Numbered from the stretch's first letter, positions 1-6,616 are shown. The stretch is DNA of 6,616 bases from Acidobacteriota bacterium (GCA_013140935.1 JABFSD010000397.1:1-6616); one strand, 5' to 3'. The notes: a model not told the origin generated them from the sequence alone. Numbers and translations: made by a program.

Positions 1-2760
1 CTCTTTTTTCGTCTTTGCTGTTGAGGAGTCATTGTTTAGATTGATTATTTGAATCCCTGTTCCTTCAAGCCAACCCTGACGAACCTCATCCATTACGGCT
101 ATGTCAGGCATTTGTTGAACTACTGCGGTTGCGTTAGAGCGCACCCAGTTTTCTATTTCACGAACTGCGGCAATCAGAGTTGGTAATGCTCCTTCAGCCT
201 GTTGGTAATTGTTGGCTATCTTTGTGAAAAAATCTAAATTGGATCGGGTCTTTAGCGCTGTACTCAATGGTAACCCTGACGCCACCACAGCCCGTCGTAT
301 AGGTTCTTCAGTTCGTTGTAGTGCGGATTTAGCTCTTGCTTGCAAGAAGCCAAGTATGTCCTCGCTGCCGACACCTGATATTCCCGCCCGTGCTTGAATG
401 GCAGCCAGCGATTCTCGAAATACCTTTTCTATCCAAACGACGGGATTTTCTTCAGCGGAGGGATTGATGACGGCGTCAATATGTAGCGCCAGCAGTTCAT
501 CGTCCACGTAGTCACACAGTTCAGTACAACGTGAAGCGTTATTTCCAAGTATTGAAAAGTCATTATTGGCAGCGAGTTCTAGAAGCACTTCAAAAGTCGC
601 ACCAGCTTGTAAAGCGATATTCCGCAACTCATTCACCGCTGCAAGTAAGCCGCTTTTAACAGGGTCGGAAACACTTTTATGGAAATAAGACTGCGCAAGG
701 CACTCATCGTTCCTGATTTGCCAATCCTCGCGCTTATGGTCAATCGCGTATAAGACTTTTCCCTCTCCATCAACGAAAGCTCGCCCTGCGCGACCACAGA
801 TATTCCAGAAGTCTTGGGTGCTAATCTTTTTATCTTCATGGATGTATGGACTCGCTACGATGACGGAAGACACGCCTACATTTACTCCTTGGGCAAGAGT
901 CTTAGTAGCAATAATGATTTTAGGAGTCCCACGGCGCATTAACCCTTCCATGGCAAGCCGAACTTGAGGCGTTAAGCGGTTGCTGTGGCAAATCACGCCA
1001 GCTTGAGCAGCTTTTATTTCAATTGCATCAGAAGCCAGTTCTTCCTGGCAGATTGTTTGGAATATCTGCCACTCATGCTGCGGCCATTGGTGGTTAAGCG
1101 GGTCTTTCCCCAAAGCGAGCAACACCGCTTTTGCGAGCGTTGGTACTGAGACAGCTTTCCCTATGAAAATCATGACTGGCCCCATTTCACTCAAGCGAAT
1201 AGCCGTGCTGGCAACCGCTTCGTACTTGTTGTTAGGGAACTGGTTTTTACGCTTACCAAATCCAAGCGGCTTAGATTCAACGAACGATGGGTTATACGAC
1301 GGTACTTTTCCTAACCAGTCAATCTTCACGCGTGAGCCAGTCCACCGTAATAACCCCTGCCTTTCTGTTGAGGGCTTCCACTCAGAACGCGCCACCGCGC
1401 TCTGAGTGCCTGTGATCCATTCAGCTACCTCTTGAGCGTTTGGCAGAACAGCCGACAGCAGCAAGATTCGCGCTCCTTTTTCGCGTGCAAAGATTCTCAA
1501 ATGATCGAGGAAAATTTCATTGCGAACGTCTCTTTCTGAGTCTCCAATCAGATGTCCTTCATCTACGATAAACAGTTTTACGTTCTGAAAAAGCTCTGGT
1601 GCCGAACGAAAGAGGGCGCGCGTTTTTTCTGGCGTAGCAATGGTAATAGCAGCTTCATCGGCAAGTTCAATGTCTACGGTGCTGGCACGAAAGCCGCCAT
1701 AAAGATGGGATACCCGGTAACCTATCTTTGTAAAGGTCGCTCCCAAGGAATGCTCGACTTCAAAAGCCAATGACCGAAACGGGGCGAGATAAAAAATACG
1801 CGCGTCAGGATTGGTGAGCAATGTTTGTAAAATAGCGAACTCTGCGATGCGCGTTTTTCCGGCGCTGGTTCGCAGGTTAATTACGGCTCCGCGATTTAAC
1901 GAGTTCAAGGCAAGCGGAAGCGCGGCTCGTTGTGATGTCCAGATTTCCGATACGGGGCGATCCAAAAACGCCAAGTGCCTGATATAACCGCTGAGAGCGG
2001 CATGCGTTTCGTTGTCAAAATAGGGTGGTAAAACTTGCCAGGGGGAAGCGTTACCTAAATCTCGCAACATAAGCCTCAACAACCGCACGACCCACCACCA
2101 AGCGGGATAATTTCCAGCCGATGCAATGATGATTGCATCGCTGAGTTGGTCGTCGGCGTTGTTGAGCAACGCTGGTTGTCCTGTTCGAATAAATTCGCTC
2201 GCATAAGCTATGGATCTTGCGATGGCTACAGTGATTGCCCATTCATCCAGTTCAGATTCTTCCTGAAAATCAGGTGTTTCGCGTAGCAGCACATTGTCTA
2301 GCTGTTCGTCTAAAGCGAATGTTTCTTTACGGAGGTAGGCGCAGATGATTTTCATCGCTGCTGTTGGTTCAGCGACGGAACGAGCGGTGACGAATGCGCG
2401 CGAGTATTGCCCTGACGCATAAAAGGCCATAGCCGCAACGAAGACATGAAAGCTGCGCTCATGAGAATCTGCTATGTGCGGCCCGTGGACATACTGCAAT
2501 TGCGCGGCGGCGTGTTCCAAGATGCCATTACCTTCAAATCGTTCGCCTTGTTCGATGACGCTACAGCCAGAGGCCAAAAGTAAGTACGCGGCAAAAGTCA
2601 CTCTGTCATGAAGATTAGGGTCAAATTGCGGGAAATTTTCAGGAGCTTCTTTGACTTCGTGCAGTACGTGACTTGCGAAGGCTTGGGCAAAAAGGTTTTC
2701 CACTTCTTGCACCTGGAGCTGACCAACGAATGTGCGGGCTAAGTCAATTGAGATAGGCAT
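1..2760 (-). CDS. hamB: HamB-like Ski2-type SF2 helicase, Hachiman defence (C-terminus cut by window edge)
   Basis: Translating the minus strand from the ATG at 2760 gives 920 residues with no stop before the window edge. The motifs are those of a superfamily 2 helicase: Walker A RTSAGKT (297-303, Lys302), motif Ia YLAPFRSLAFEVE (around 324-336), ATPEK (375-379), DExH box DEGH (400-403), motif III SAVLP (436-440), CHSNR (around 591-595), ATKTLAQGVNV (618-628) and motif VI NICGRAGR (653-660). Motif VI and the Ia/V spacing point to the Ski2-like branch. About 260 residues precede the helicase core, and at least 260 largely helical residues follow motif VI. The start is supported by a GGAGG 4 nt upstream, inside the preceding gene, which it overlaps by 22 bp, so the two are probably translationally coupled. 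The helicase family is directly supported. The HamB assignment rests on the adjacent HamA-like gene. In Hachiman, the helicase engages DNA and controls the HamA nuclease. A generic Ski2-like defence helicase is the alternative. Confidence 0.88.
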   Translation of the reverse strand, partial: MPISIDLARTFVGQLQVQEVENLFAQAFASHVLHEVKEAPENFPQFDPNLHDRVTFAAYLLLASGCSVIEQGERFEGNGILEHAAAQLQYVHGPHIADSHERSFHVFVAAMAFYASGQYSRAFVTARSVAEPTAAMKIICAYLRKETFALDEQLDNVLLRETPDFQEESELDEWAITVAIARSIAYASEFIRTGQPALLNNADDQLSDAIIIASAGNYPAWWWVVRLLRLMLRDLGNASPWQVLPPYFDNETHAALSGYIRHLAFLDRPVSEIWTSQRAALPLALNSLNRGAVINLRTSAGKTRIAEFAILQTLLTNPDARIFYLAPFRSLAFEVEHSLGATFTKIGYRVSHLYGGFRASTVDIELADEAAITIATPEKTRALFRSAPELFQNVKLFIVDEGHLIGDSERDVRNEIFLDHLRIFAREKGARILLLSAVLPNAQEVAEWITGTQSAVARSEWKPSTERQGLLRWTGSRVKIDWLGKVPSYNPSFVESKPLGFGKRKNQFPNNKYEAVASTAIRLSEMGPVMIFIGKAVSVPTLAKAVLLALGKDPLNHQWPQHEWQIFQTICQEELASDAIEIKAAQAGVICHSNRLTPQVRLAMEGLMRRGTPKIIIATKTLAQGVNVGVSSVIVASPYIHEDKKISTQDFWNICGRAGRAFVDGEGKVLYAIDHKREDWQIRNDECLAQSYFHKSVSDPVKSGLLAAVNELRNIALQAGATFEVLLELAANNDFSILGNNASRCTELCDYVDDELLALHIDAVINPSAEENPVVWIEKVFRESLAAIQARAGISGVGSEDILGFLQARAKSALQRTEEPIRRAVVASGLPLSTALKTRSNLDFFTKIANNYQQAEGALPTLIAAVREIENWVRSNATAVVQQMPDIAVMDEVRQGWLEGTGIQIINLNNDSSTAKTKKE

Positions 2761-3785
2761 TCGTCCTCCAAATTACGGTAACACTCATCAAGCAAAGCTG
2801 TCGGCGTTTCTAAGCCAAGTGTGATTATCGCCAGGTTTTGCAAAGGTGTAGAAGTTATAGCGGCAACTCGCGTCGCACTGTTCATGTCGCTCATCAGGAA
2901 ACCCACGTAATCAAGCCTGATCTTGTTAAGTGCGAACAAGACTGCGCAGTTGTAGATTCTTTCGGCGAGTGCGGCGTCAGCAACATGGTCACCAACAAAG
3001 GTTAGTGAGATGGGAGCGCCCAGCTTGTGCGATTTCTCCAATGACTCAACGATTTCACGGACTACCGCGTTGGCGGACGCGGCTCTAAACTTCGCTTCGC
3101 CAACAATGATTCGTATTGGTTCAGCATTAAGCTCAAAAGCCAGCACGTCGTCTCCTTTCATAGATTGGCCGTAATTGGGATTGTGATGAAGTCGGTAAAC
3201 AGGCAATAGAGTATTCGTACTGGCGATGAGGTATTCCGCCAGCAAGGTTTCGGCTAAATTACATTTTTTAGTGTCGTCGTTTTTGGGAATGCGAGGCAGC
3301 GGCAGTAATGGTGGTAAAGACGCTCCTAAGCCCAGGCGTGCTATGGCGTCCCGTCGCTGTTGAGTCGCTTGCCACATCTGCGGGCTAGCGTGATGCTGAA
3401 TTAGCATCTTGCGTATGCCGGTTAGCGCTATTTCTTTTTTATCCTCTAGCTCAGAGAGCGCCCGGTGGAATATCGCATTCTTTGTATCCGTGTCATTGGC
3501 GTTGAACACTACGCCGAATAGATTCGGTGGATCGGGATGTTTACCAAGAATTTCCAACCGATAGGATGGTGCTTGAGTTTGTTTGGCATGAGAAGATTGA
3601 CGGCGATTTGCAGCGCCGACTTTAACAGTGCGTTGTTGCATATAGTTATTCACTAAAGCTACGTTAGCTTGTGCCGGGGTGAGAGACGTAAAGTAAGGTT
3701 GTGATTCAAAGAGTACCAAGGGGCTAAGACGCTGCGCAGTATAGGGATGACACTTGGGCAAGGCAATGCGCCTATGCCGATACAT
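2739..3785 (-). CDS. hamA: HamA-like DUF1837 nuclease of a Hachiman anti-phage system
   Basis: This is a 348-residue protein if it starts at the ATG at 3785. The C-terminal half carries a PD-(D/E)XK-type nuclease core typical of DUF1837/HamA: ETLLAEYL with Glu184, then MKGDDVLAF with Asp212/Asp213, then VGEAKF with Glu230 and Lys232, followed by a helical segment and the strand SLTFVGD. Spacing E...D...ExK is as expected for a metal-dependent DNase. HamA is the effector of Hachiman: held by HamB and released to degrade DNA when damage or infection is sensed (established for studied systems, inferred here). The N-terminal third is not recognisable and has a basic stretch (around 61-70). The frame is open further upstream to 3872, but that part overlaps the divergent antitoxin gene. 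There is no good Shine-Dalgarno before 3785, and a promoter-like sequence lies inside the first codons, so the true start may be TTG 3716 or ATG 3641 (300 residues). The stop is TAG, 22 bp inside the helicase gene. Confidence 0.82.
   Translation of the reverse strand: MYRHRRIALPKCHPYTAQRLSPLVLFESQPYFTSLTPAQANVALVNNYMQQRTVKVGAANRRQSSHAKQTQAPSYRLEILGKHPDPPNLFGVVFNANDTDTKNAIFHRALSELEDKKEIALTGIRKMLIQHHASPQMWQATQQRRDAIARLGLGASLPPLLPLPRIPKNDDTKKCNLAETLLAEYLIASTNTLLPVYRLHHNPNYGQSMKGDDVLAFELNAEPIRIIVGEAKFRAASANAVVREIVESLEKSHKLGAPISLTFVGDHVADAALAERIYNCAVLFALNKIRLDYVGFLMSDMNSATRVAAITSTPLQNLAIITLGLETPTALLDECYRNLEDECLSQLT
2764..2769 (-). promoter_or_regulatory. Shine-Dalgarno of the helicase gene, inside hamA
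   Basis: The minus strand reads TTGGAGGACGA immediately before the ATG at 2760, so a near-consensus GGAGGA sits a few bases from the start. It lies inside the last codons of the hamA-like gene. It fixes the helicase start and suggests that the helicase is made efficiently from the shared mRNA instead of depending only on read-through ribosomes. Confidence 0.75.
3738..3766 (-). promoter_or_regulatory. Candidate sigma70-like promoter for the hamA-hamB operon
   Basis: On the minus strand TTGCCT (3766-3761) is followed after 17 bp by TATACT (3743-3738), close to the consensus -35 and -10 elements with ideal spacing. Transcription would begin near 3731. That is downstream of the ATG at 3785, so if this promoter is the working one, HamA translation must start later, at TTG 3716 or ATG 3641. 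It is a sequence match only. Other promoters further upstream, inside the antitoxin gene, cannot be excluded. Confidence 0.4.
3762..3778. promoter_or_regulatory. Small imperfect dyad between the divergent operons, possible operator
   Basis: GGCA (3762-3765) and TGCC (3775-3778) form an inverted repeat separated by 9 bp, with partial symmetry in between. It overlaps the -35 hexamer of the candidate hamA promoter and lies about 20 bp before the antitoxin start. Antitoxins of VapBC modules usually bind such dyads in their own promoter, so this is a candidate operator. The arms are short and chance occurrence is quite possible. Confidence 0.2.
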
Positions 3786-3786
3786 T

Positions 3787-3792
3787 GAGAGG
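3787..3792 (+). promoter_or_regulatory. Shine-Dalgarno of the antitoxin gene
   Basis: GAGAGG lies 6 nt before the ATG at 3799, which is good spacing and supports this as the antitoxin start. It is immediately next to the ATG of the divergent hamA-like gene (3785 on the other strand), so the two 5' ends are packed back to back. Confidence 0.65.
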
Positions 3793-3798
3793 TAATTT

Positions 3799-4068
3799 AT
3801 GTTGACTACAGTTGAAGCAGAAGTGGATGTGAACGGAGCGGTTACGTTGCTGGAACCGCTCCGCTTGAACAAAAAGAGCCGTGCGATTCTTACCTTGTTG
3901 GAAAGCGAGAGAGCGCTGTTGACTGAGGAAGAAACGCAGCTAGCAGAAGTCCGGTTCGCGCGTTGGATTGGCGCTGCCAGTTTGGGCTATCCCACCGGCG
4001 CGGATAACGAAAGCATTGACGCCGACCTGGCGCGTGAATATGGACGCGGACTCGACGGAGACGAATAG
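3799..4068 (+). CDS. Putative VapB-like antitoxin of a PIN-domain toxin-antitoxin module
   Basis: This is an 89-residue acidic protein. The N-terminus (about 1-34, including TTVEAEVDVNGAVTLLEPL) has the short beta-strand pattern ending in LLEPLRL seen in small DUF104-like or other PIN-partner antitoxins. The C-terminus (about 56-85) includes the ADNESIDADLAREY stretch, which resembles the toxin-wrapping tails of VapB-type antitoxins. Length, charge and position directly before a PIN toxin all fit an antitoxin that neutralises the toxin and represses the operon. It starts at an ATG with a GAGAGG Shine-Dalgarno and ends 2 bp before the toxin gene. It is divergent from the Hachiman-like operon, with very little space between. 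The role is inferred mainly from context. The exact antitoxin family is uncertain, as no classic DNA-binding helix-turn-helix is obvious. Confidence 0.7.
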   Translation: MLTTVEAEVDVNGAVTLLEPLRLNKKSRAILTLLESERALLTEEETQLAEVRFARWIGAASLGYPTGADNESIDADLAREYGRGLDGDE

Positions 4069-4070
4069 CC

Positions 4071-4475
4071 ATGTTGCCGATGTTATTGGATACCTCGGGG
4101 TTGTTGTGCCTGCTTCACAAAGATGAACCGCAGCACGCTGAAACCAACCGGCTCTATGCACAAGCGCGCAAGTGTTTGACGCACAGTTACGTGCTGGCGG
4201 AGTTAGTACCGCTGGGGCAAGTGCGCGGTTTGCCGCGTGAACAGGTGTTGGGATTTCTCCGTGATTTGGTAAGGGTGCCGCGCGTTGAAGTTGTTTGGGT
4301 AAGCAGAACTTTGCACCAACAAGCAATGGATTTACTGGAAGCGCGCCGCGATAAAGCCTACTCCTTGTGTGACGCGGTGAGTTTCATCTTGATGCGCGAG
4401 CGCGGCTTCAGCGAAGGCCTGACGACCGACAAGTATTTTGTGCAGGAAGGCTTTATTCGTTTGTTAGAGCCGTGA
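4071..4475 (+). CDS. vapC: PIN-domain ribonuclease toxin (VapC-like)
   Basis: This is a 134-residue single-domain PIN protein, the usual VapC size. The acidic metal-binding residues are all present: Asp7 in LLDTSGL, Glu44 in VLAEL, Asp101 in LCDAVSF and Asp120 in LTTDKYF. The last motif, TTD followed by an aromatic and a short hydrophobic tail, is typical of the family. VapC toxins are Mg2+-dependent RNases that cleave tRNA or rRNA and halt translation until neutralised by the antitoxin. The gene follows the antitoxin by 2 bp, with a GGAG 10 nt upstream. A second in-frame ATG at 4080 is an alternative start that would still keep Asp7. Its TGA stop lies within the GTG start of the downstream oxygenase gene. 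The domain is certain. The RNA target cannot be read from sequence. Confidence 0.9.
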   Translation: MLPMLLDTSGLLCLLHKDEPQHAETNRLYAQARKCLTHSYVLAELVPLGQVRGLPREQVLGFLRDLVRVPRVEVVWVSRTLHQQAMDLLEARRDKAYSLCDAVSFILMRERGFSEGLTTDKYFVQEGFIRLLEP

Positions 4476-5530
4476 ATGAGTTGATGGATTTTGAATTCGA
4501 TGAACGATTGGCTTATGCGGCGACGTTGCCTGCGCGATTTTACTTCGGCGCGGAAACGTTGGCAGCCGAGCGCGAGTGCGTGTTTGCGGCTTCGTGGCAG
4601 TTGGTGGGGCGCAGCGATCAGTTGCCTGCATCGGGCAGTTACTTCACGACCGAAATCGTAGGCGAGCCGCTGTTGATCGTGCGCGATCAGGCCAATGAGA
4701 TACGCGGTTTTTACAACGTATGCCGTCACCGTGCGGGCCGCGTAGCCGAGTCCGCAGGCTGCCGTTCGATGTTTCGTTGCACCTATCACGGTTGGAGCTA
4801 CGCGCTGGATGGCCGCTTGCTCGGCGTGCCGGAATTTGACGGCGTGCAAAATTTCGACAAAGCCGATTTCGGATTGAAGCCGATTCGCACGGCAGTGTGG
4901 GAACAGTTCATCTTCGTCAATTTGTCGAACGAAGCCGAAGACTTGCCAGCCTTTTTCGGGAACATTCAAACCAAAACACAACGCTTCAATATTAGTCAGA
5001 TGAAGTTGGCCGAGCGGCGCGAATACGTGATCGCGTGCAACTGGAAGGTTTACGTAGACAACTATCTCGAAGGCTATCACGTGCCCGTCGCGCATCCGTC
5101 GTTGATGCGCGAACTCAATTACGCCAATTATCGCACGATCACGCATCGCTACCATTCGTTGCAGGATGCGCCGTTAAAACAAGACGCGCGCGTTTATCCC
5201 GCTGACAATGCCGAAGCACTTTACTATTGGGTTTTTCCGAACCTGATGTTGAATGTTTATCCTGACAACTTGTCTACGAATTTGATCGTGCCGCTGGATG
5301 ACGAGCGTACGCTGACGATTTTTGAGTGGTACTTTCACGAAGCCGATCCGGCGCGCGTCGCGCAAACCATCAAGTTCAGCGACGAGATTCAGCAGGAAGA
5401 TATTTACCTTTGCGAAAACGTGCAGCGCGGATTGCGTTCGCGTTCTTATGACCGAGGCCGTTATTCGGCGCGGCGTGAAAACGGCGTGCATCACTTTCAC
5501 AGTTTGTGGCGCGAGTTCATGACCGCGTAG
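4472..5530 (+). CDS. Rieske [2Fe-2S] non-haem iron oxygenase alpha subunit, quaternary-amine monooxygenase type
   Basis: This is a 352-residue ring-hydroxylating-type oxygenase component. The Rieske cluster motif is Cys84-x-His86 ... Cys103-x2-His106 (CRHRAG and CTYHGWSY). The catalytic domain has [20 protein letters not shown] (190-209), giving iron ligands His203 and His208, with Asp310 (QQED) as likely third ligand. Glu200 occupies the place where most such enzymes have the bridging Asp. A Glu there and the LEGYH pattern are features of carnitine, glycine-betaine and choline monooxygenases, so hydroxylation or demethylation of a quaternary or N-methyl amine is the best guess. A separate ferredoxin/NADH reductase would be needed, and none is visible here. 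The start is taken as GTG 4472, overlapping the toxin stop as GTGA. ATG 4484 is equally possible. No strong Shine-Dalgarno was seen for either. The family is certain, the substrate is not. Confidence 0.9.
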   Translation: MNELMDFEFDERLAYAATLPARFYFGAETLAAERECVFAASWQLVGRSDQLPASGSYFTTEIVGEPLLIVRDQANEIRGFYNVCRHRAGRVAESAGCRSMFRCTYHGWSYALDGRLLGVPEFDGVQNFDKADFGLKPIRTAVWEQFIFVNLSNEAEDLPAFFGNIQTKTQRFNISQMKLAERREYVIACNWKVYVDNYLEGYHVPVAHPSLMRELNYANYRTITHRYHSLQDAPLKQDARVYPADNAEALYYWVFPNLMLNVYPDNLSTNLIVPLDDERTLTIFEWYFHEADPARVAQTIKFSDEIQQEDIYLCENVQRGLRSRSYDRGRYSARRENGVHHFHSLWREFMTA

Positions 5531-6557
5531 TCCGGCAAATCTCAGCCGCCGCCGCCAACGTCTTTTCAATATCGGCACGGCTTACGTCGTAATGTGTCAC
5601 CATGCGCATCACGGTCGGACTGATGCCGTTCGCCAACACGCCGCGCGTTTTGAGTTCGTGTGAGAATTGCGCAGTCGCCATTCCTGTTCCCGCAATGTCG
5701 AAAATCACGATGTTGGTTTGCACCGAAGCGAGGTTGACCGTGATGCCTGAGAGTTGCGCCAAGCCGTCGGCAAGTCGTCGCGCGTTGGCGTGATCTTCGA
5801 TGAGCAGCTTGGGCGACTCTTCGAGCGCGAGCAATCCGGCGGCGGCCAATACGCCGGCTTGGCGCATGCCTCCGCCTAAAAGCTTGCGCCAGTTTTTGGC
5901 TTCGCGGATGAAATCTTTCGTGCCGACGATCAGCGAACCGACGGGCGCGCCTAATCCTTTCGACAGACAAACCGAAACGGAATCGAAAGGCTGTGCCACG
6001 TCAGCGAGCGGGATGTTGAGAGCTACGGCGGCGTTGACGACGCGCGCGCCGTCCAGATGCAAGGGCAAGCCGAGTGCGTGAACTTCATCGCTGATGGTTT
6101 GGGCTACGTCGAGCGGCATCACCGAGCCGCCCGCCATGTTGTGCGTATTCTCAAGCGCCACCAATGAAGTCGGCGTGACGTAATAAGGCGCGCCGTGATG
6201 AATCGCCGCTTTTATCAAATCCCACGTGAGCAAGCCTTCATTGCCGCGCACCGAACGAAAGGTCACGCCCGACAGCACCGCCGACGCGCCCATCTCGTAA
6301 TTGAAAATGTGGCTGCGCTCTTCGAGTACGACCTCAGTGCCGGGGCGCGTGTGCAACTTGACGCAAATCTGATTGCCCATCGTCCCGGATGGCACGAACA
6401 GCGCGGCTTGTTTGCCGAACAGTTCGGCAGCGCGTTCCTGCAAACGGTTGACGGTCGGGTCTTCGCCATAAACGTCGTCGCCGACTTCGGCTTCGGCCAT
6501 CGCACGGCGCATCTCGGCGGTGGGTTTGGTTACGGTATCGCTGCGTAGATCAATCAT
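5517..6557 (-). CDS. ltaE: Low-specificity L-threonine aldolase (PLP-dependent)
   Basis: This is a 346-residue fold-type I PLP enzyme with the expected family length and a classic N-terminus, [13 protein letters not shown]. Visible active-site features are DDVYGEDP (Tyr30), the phosphate-binding SGTMGN (57-62), His83 in RSHIF for cofactor stacking, HLDGAR with Asp169 and Arg172, and Lys200 in [11 protein letters not shown], which forms the Schiff base with PLP. Arg318 in MRMVTHYD is a likely carboxylate ligand. The enzyme cleaves L-threonine and L-allo-threonine (and related beta-hydroxy amino acids) to glycine and an aldehyde in the cytosol. It is convergent with the oxygenase gene and overlaps it by 14 bp. 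No clear Shine-Dalgarno precedes the ATG at 6557, but the conserved N-terminus makes that start secure. Nothing looks broken or missing. Confidence 0.96.
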   Translation of the reverse strand: MIDLRSDTVTKPTAEMRRAMAEAEVGDDVYGEDPTVNRLQERAAELFGKQAALFVPSGTMGNQICVKLHTRPGTEVVLEERSHIFNYEMGASAVLSGVTFRSVRGNEGLLTWDLIKAAIHHGAPYYVTPTSLVALENTHNMAGGSVMPLDVAQTISDEVHALGLPLHLDGARVVNAAVALNIPLADVAQPFDSVSVCLSKGLGAPVGSLIVGTKDFIREAKNWRKLLGGGMRQAGVLAAAGLLALEESPKLLIEDHANARRLADGLAQLSGITVNLASVQTNIVIFDIAGTGMATAQFSHELKTRGVLANGISPTVMRMVTHYDVSRADIEKTLAAAAEICRTTRS

Positions 6558-6570
6558 AGTGGAGTTCGGA

Positions 6571-6616
6571 TTAGAGATTGCGGGTGGTTGTTACGTCGGA
6601 TTTCACTTCGTGGCGC
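6571..6616 (-). CDS. Possible 3' end of an upstream minus-strand gene (fragment)
   Basis: Reading the minus strand from the window edge, one frame gives [14 protein letters not shown] and then a TAA at 6573-6571, 13 bp before the aldolase ATG. The residue mix looks protein-like and the spacing would fit an operon. A second frame also stays open and ends at a TGA overlapping the aldolase start codon, so the choice between frames is uncertain. It is too short to identify. Confidence 0.25.
   Translation of the reverse strand, partial: RHEVKSDVTTTRNL

Noticed and set aside
1163..1773. Plus-strand open frames of 80 and 73 codons inside the helicase region
   Set aside because: They run antisense to the helicase core between motif Ia and the region past motif III, which reads without interruption on the minus strand.
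3786..3872. Upstream extension of the hamA-like frame to ATG 3872
   Set aside because: It covers the 5' part of the divergent antitoxin gene, which has its own good Shine-Dalgarno, and the extra residues (Ser/Thr-rich) look like antisense translation.
3940..4326. 128-codon minus-strand open frame over the toxin-antitoxin genes
   Set aside because: It is antisense to two genes with family motifs and shows no domain of its own.
4358..5155. 265-codon minus-strand open frame
   Set aside because: It lies opposite the oxygenase gene, whose Rieske and iron-ligand motifs are clear. The antisense product has no recognisable domain and is rich in Arg and Gln.
5174..5578. 134-codon minus-strand open frame at the oxygenase/aldolase junction
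   Set aside because: It is very Arg-rich and is a shadow of the oxygenase 3' end.
5566..5970. 134-codon minus-strand frame inside the aldolase gene
   Set aside because: It is on the same strand but a different frame from the aldolase, whose PLP lysine and other residues are intact. The product is Arg/His-rich noise.
6195..6548. 117-codon plus-strand open frame opposite the aldolase start
   Set aside because: It is antisense to the conserved aldolase N-terminus and has no family signature.
1..6616. CRISPR array, tRNA, rRNA, insertion sequence or attachment repeats
   Set aside because: No regularly spaced repeats, cloverleaf-like sequence, transposase frame or paired terminal repeats were seen on reading the window.

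Overview
The window looks like bacterial chromosome of medium GC, with tightly packed genes, several start/stop overlaps and no rRNA, tRNA, CRISPR array or insertion sequence. The taxon cannot be fixed from the sequence. An environmental Gram-negative such as an acidobacterium would fit, but that is only a guess.

Left half (1-3785, minus strand): a two-gene operon that I read as a Hachiman-type anti-phage defence system. The upstream gene encodes a HamA-like protein of the DUF1837 family, with a PD-(D/E)XK nuclease core that includes Gly-Glu-Ala-Lys-Phe. The downstream gene overlaps it by 22 bp, has a strong internal Shine-Dalgarno, and encodes a large Ski2-like superfamily 2 helicase (HamB-like). 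The helicase frame stays open for 920 codons and runs off the left edge, so its C-terminus is missing. In characterised Hachiman systems the helicase surveys DNA and controls the HamA nuclease.

Middle (3799-4475, plus strand): a toxin-antitoxin pair divergent from the defence operon. A small VapB-like antitoxin is followed 2 bp later by a PIN-domain toxin (VapC-like) with all four acidic residues. The space between the divergent operons is only 13 bp if HamA starts at 3785, or 157 bp if it starts at a later ATG. A good minus-strand sigma70-like promoter and a small dyad lie in the disputed segment.

Right half (4472-6557): a Rieske non-haem iron oxygenase alpha subunit (plus strand) starts inside the toxin stop codon. 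It resembles the carnitine / glycine-betaine / choline monooxygenase group. A low-specificity L-threonine aldolase (minus strand) meets it tail to tail with a 14-bp overlap. The last 60 bases may hold the 3' end of another minus-strand gene.

Together the window looks like a defence and toxin-antitoxin insert beside ordinary amine and amino-acid metabolism genes. By eye the defence genes are more AT-rich than the aldolase, which fits horizontal acquisition.
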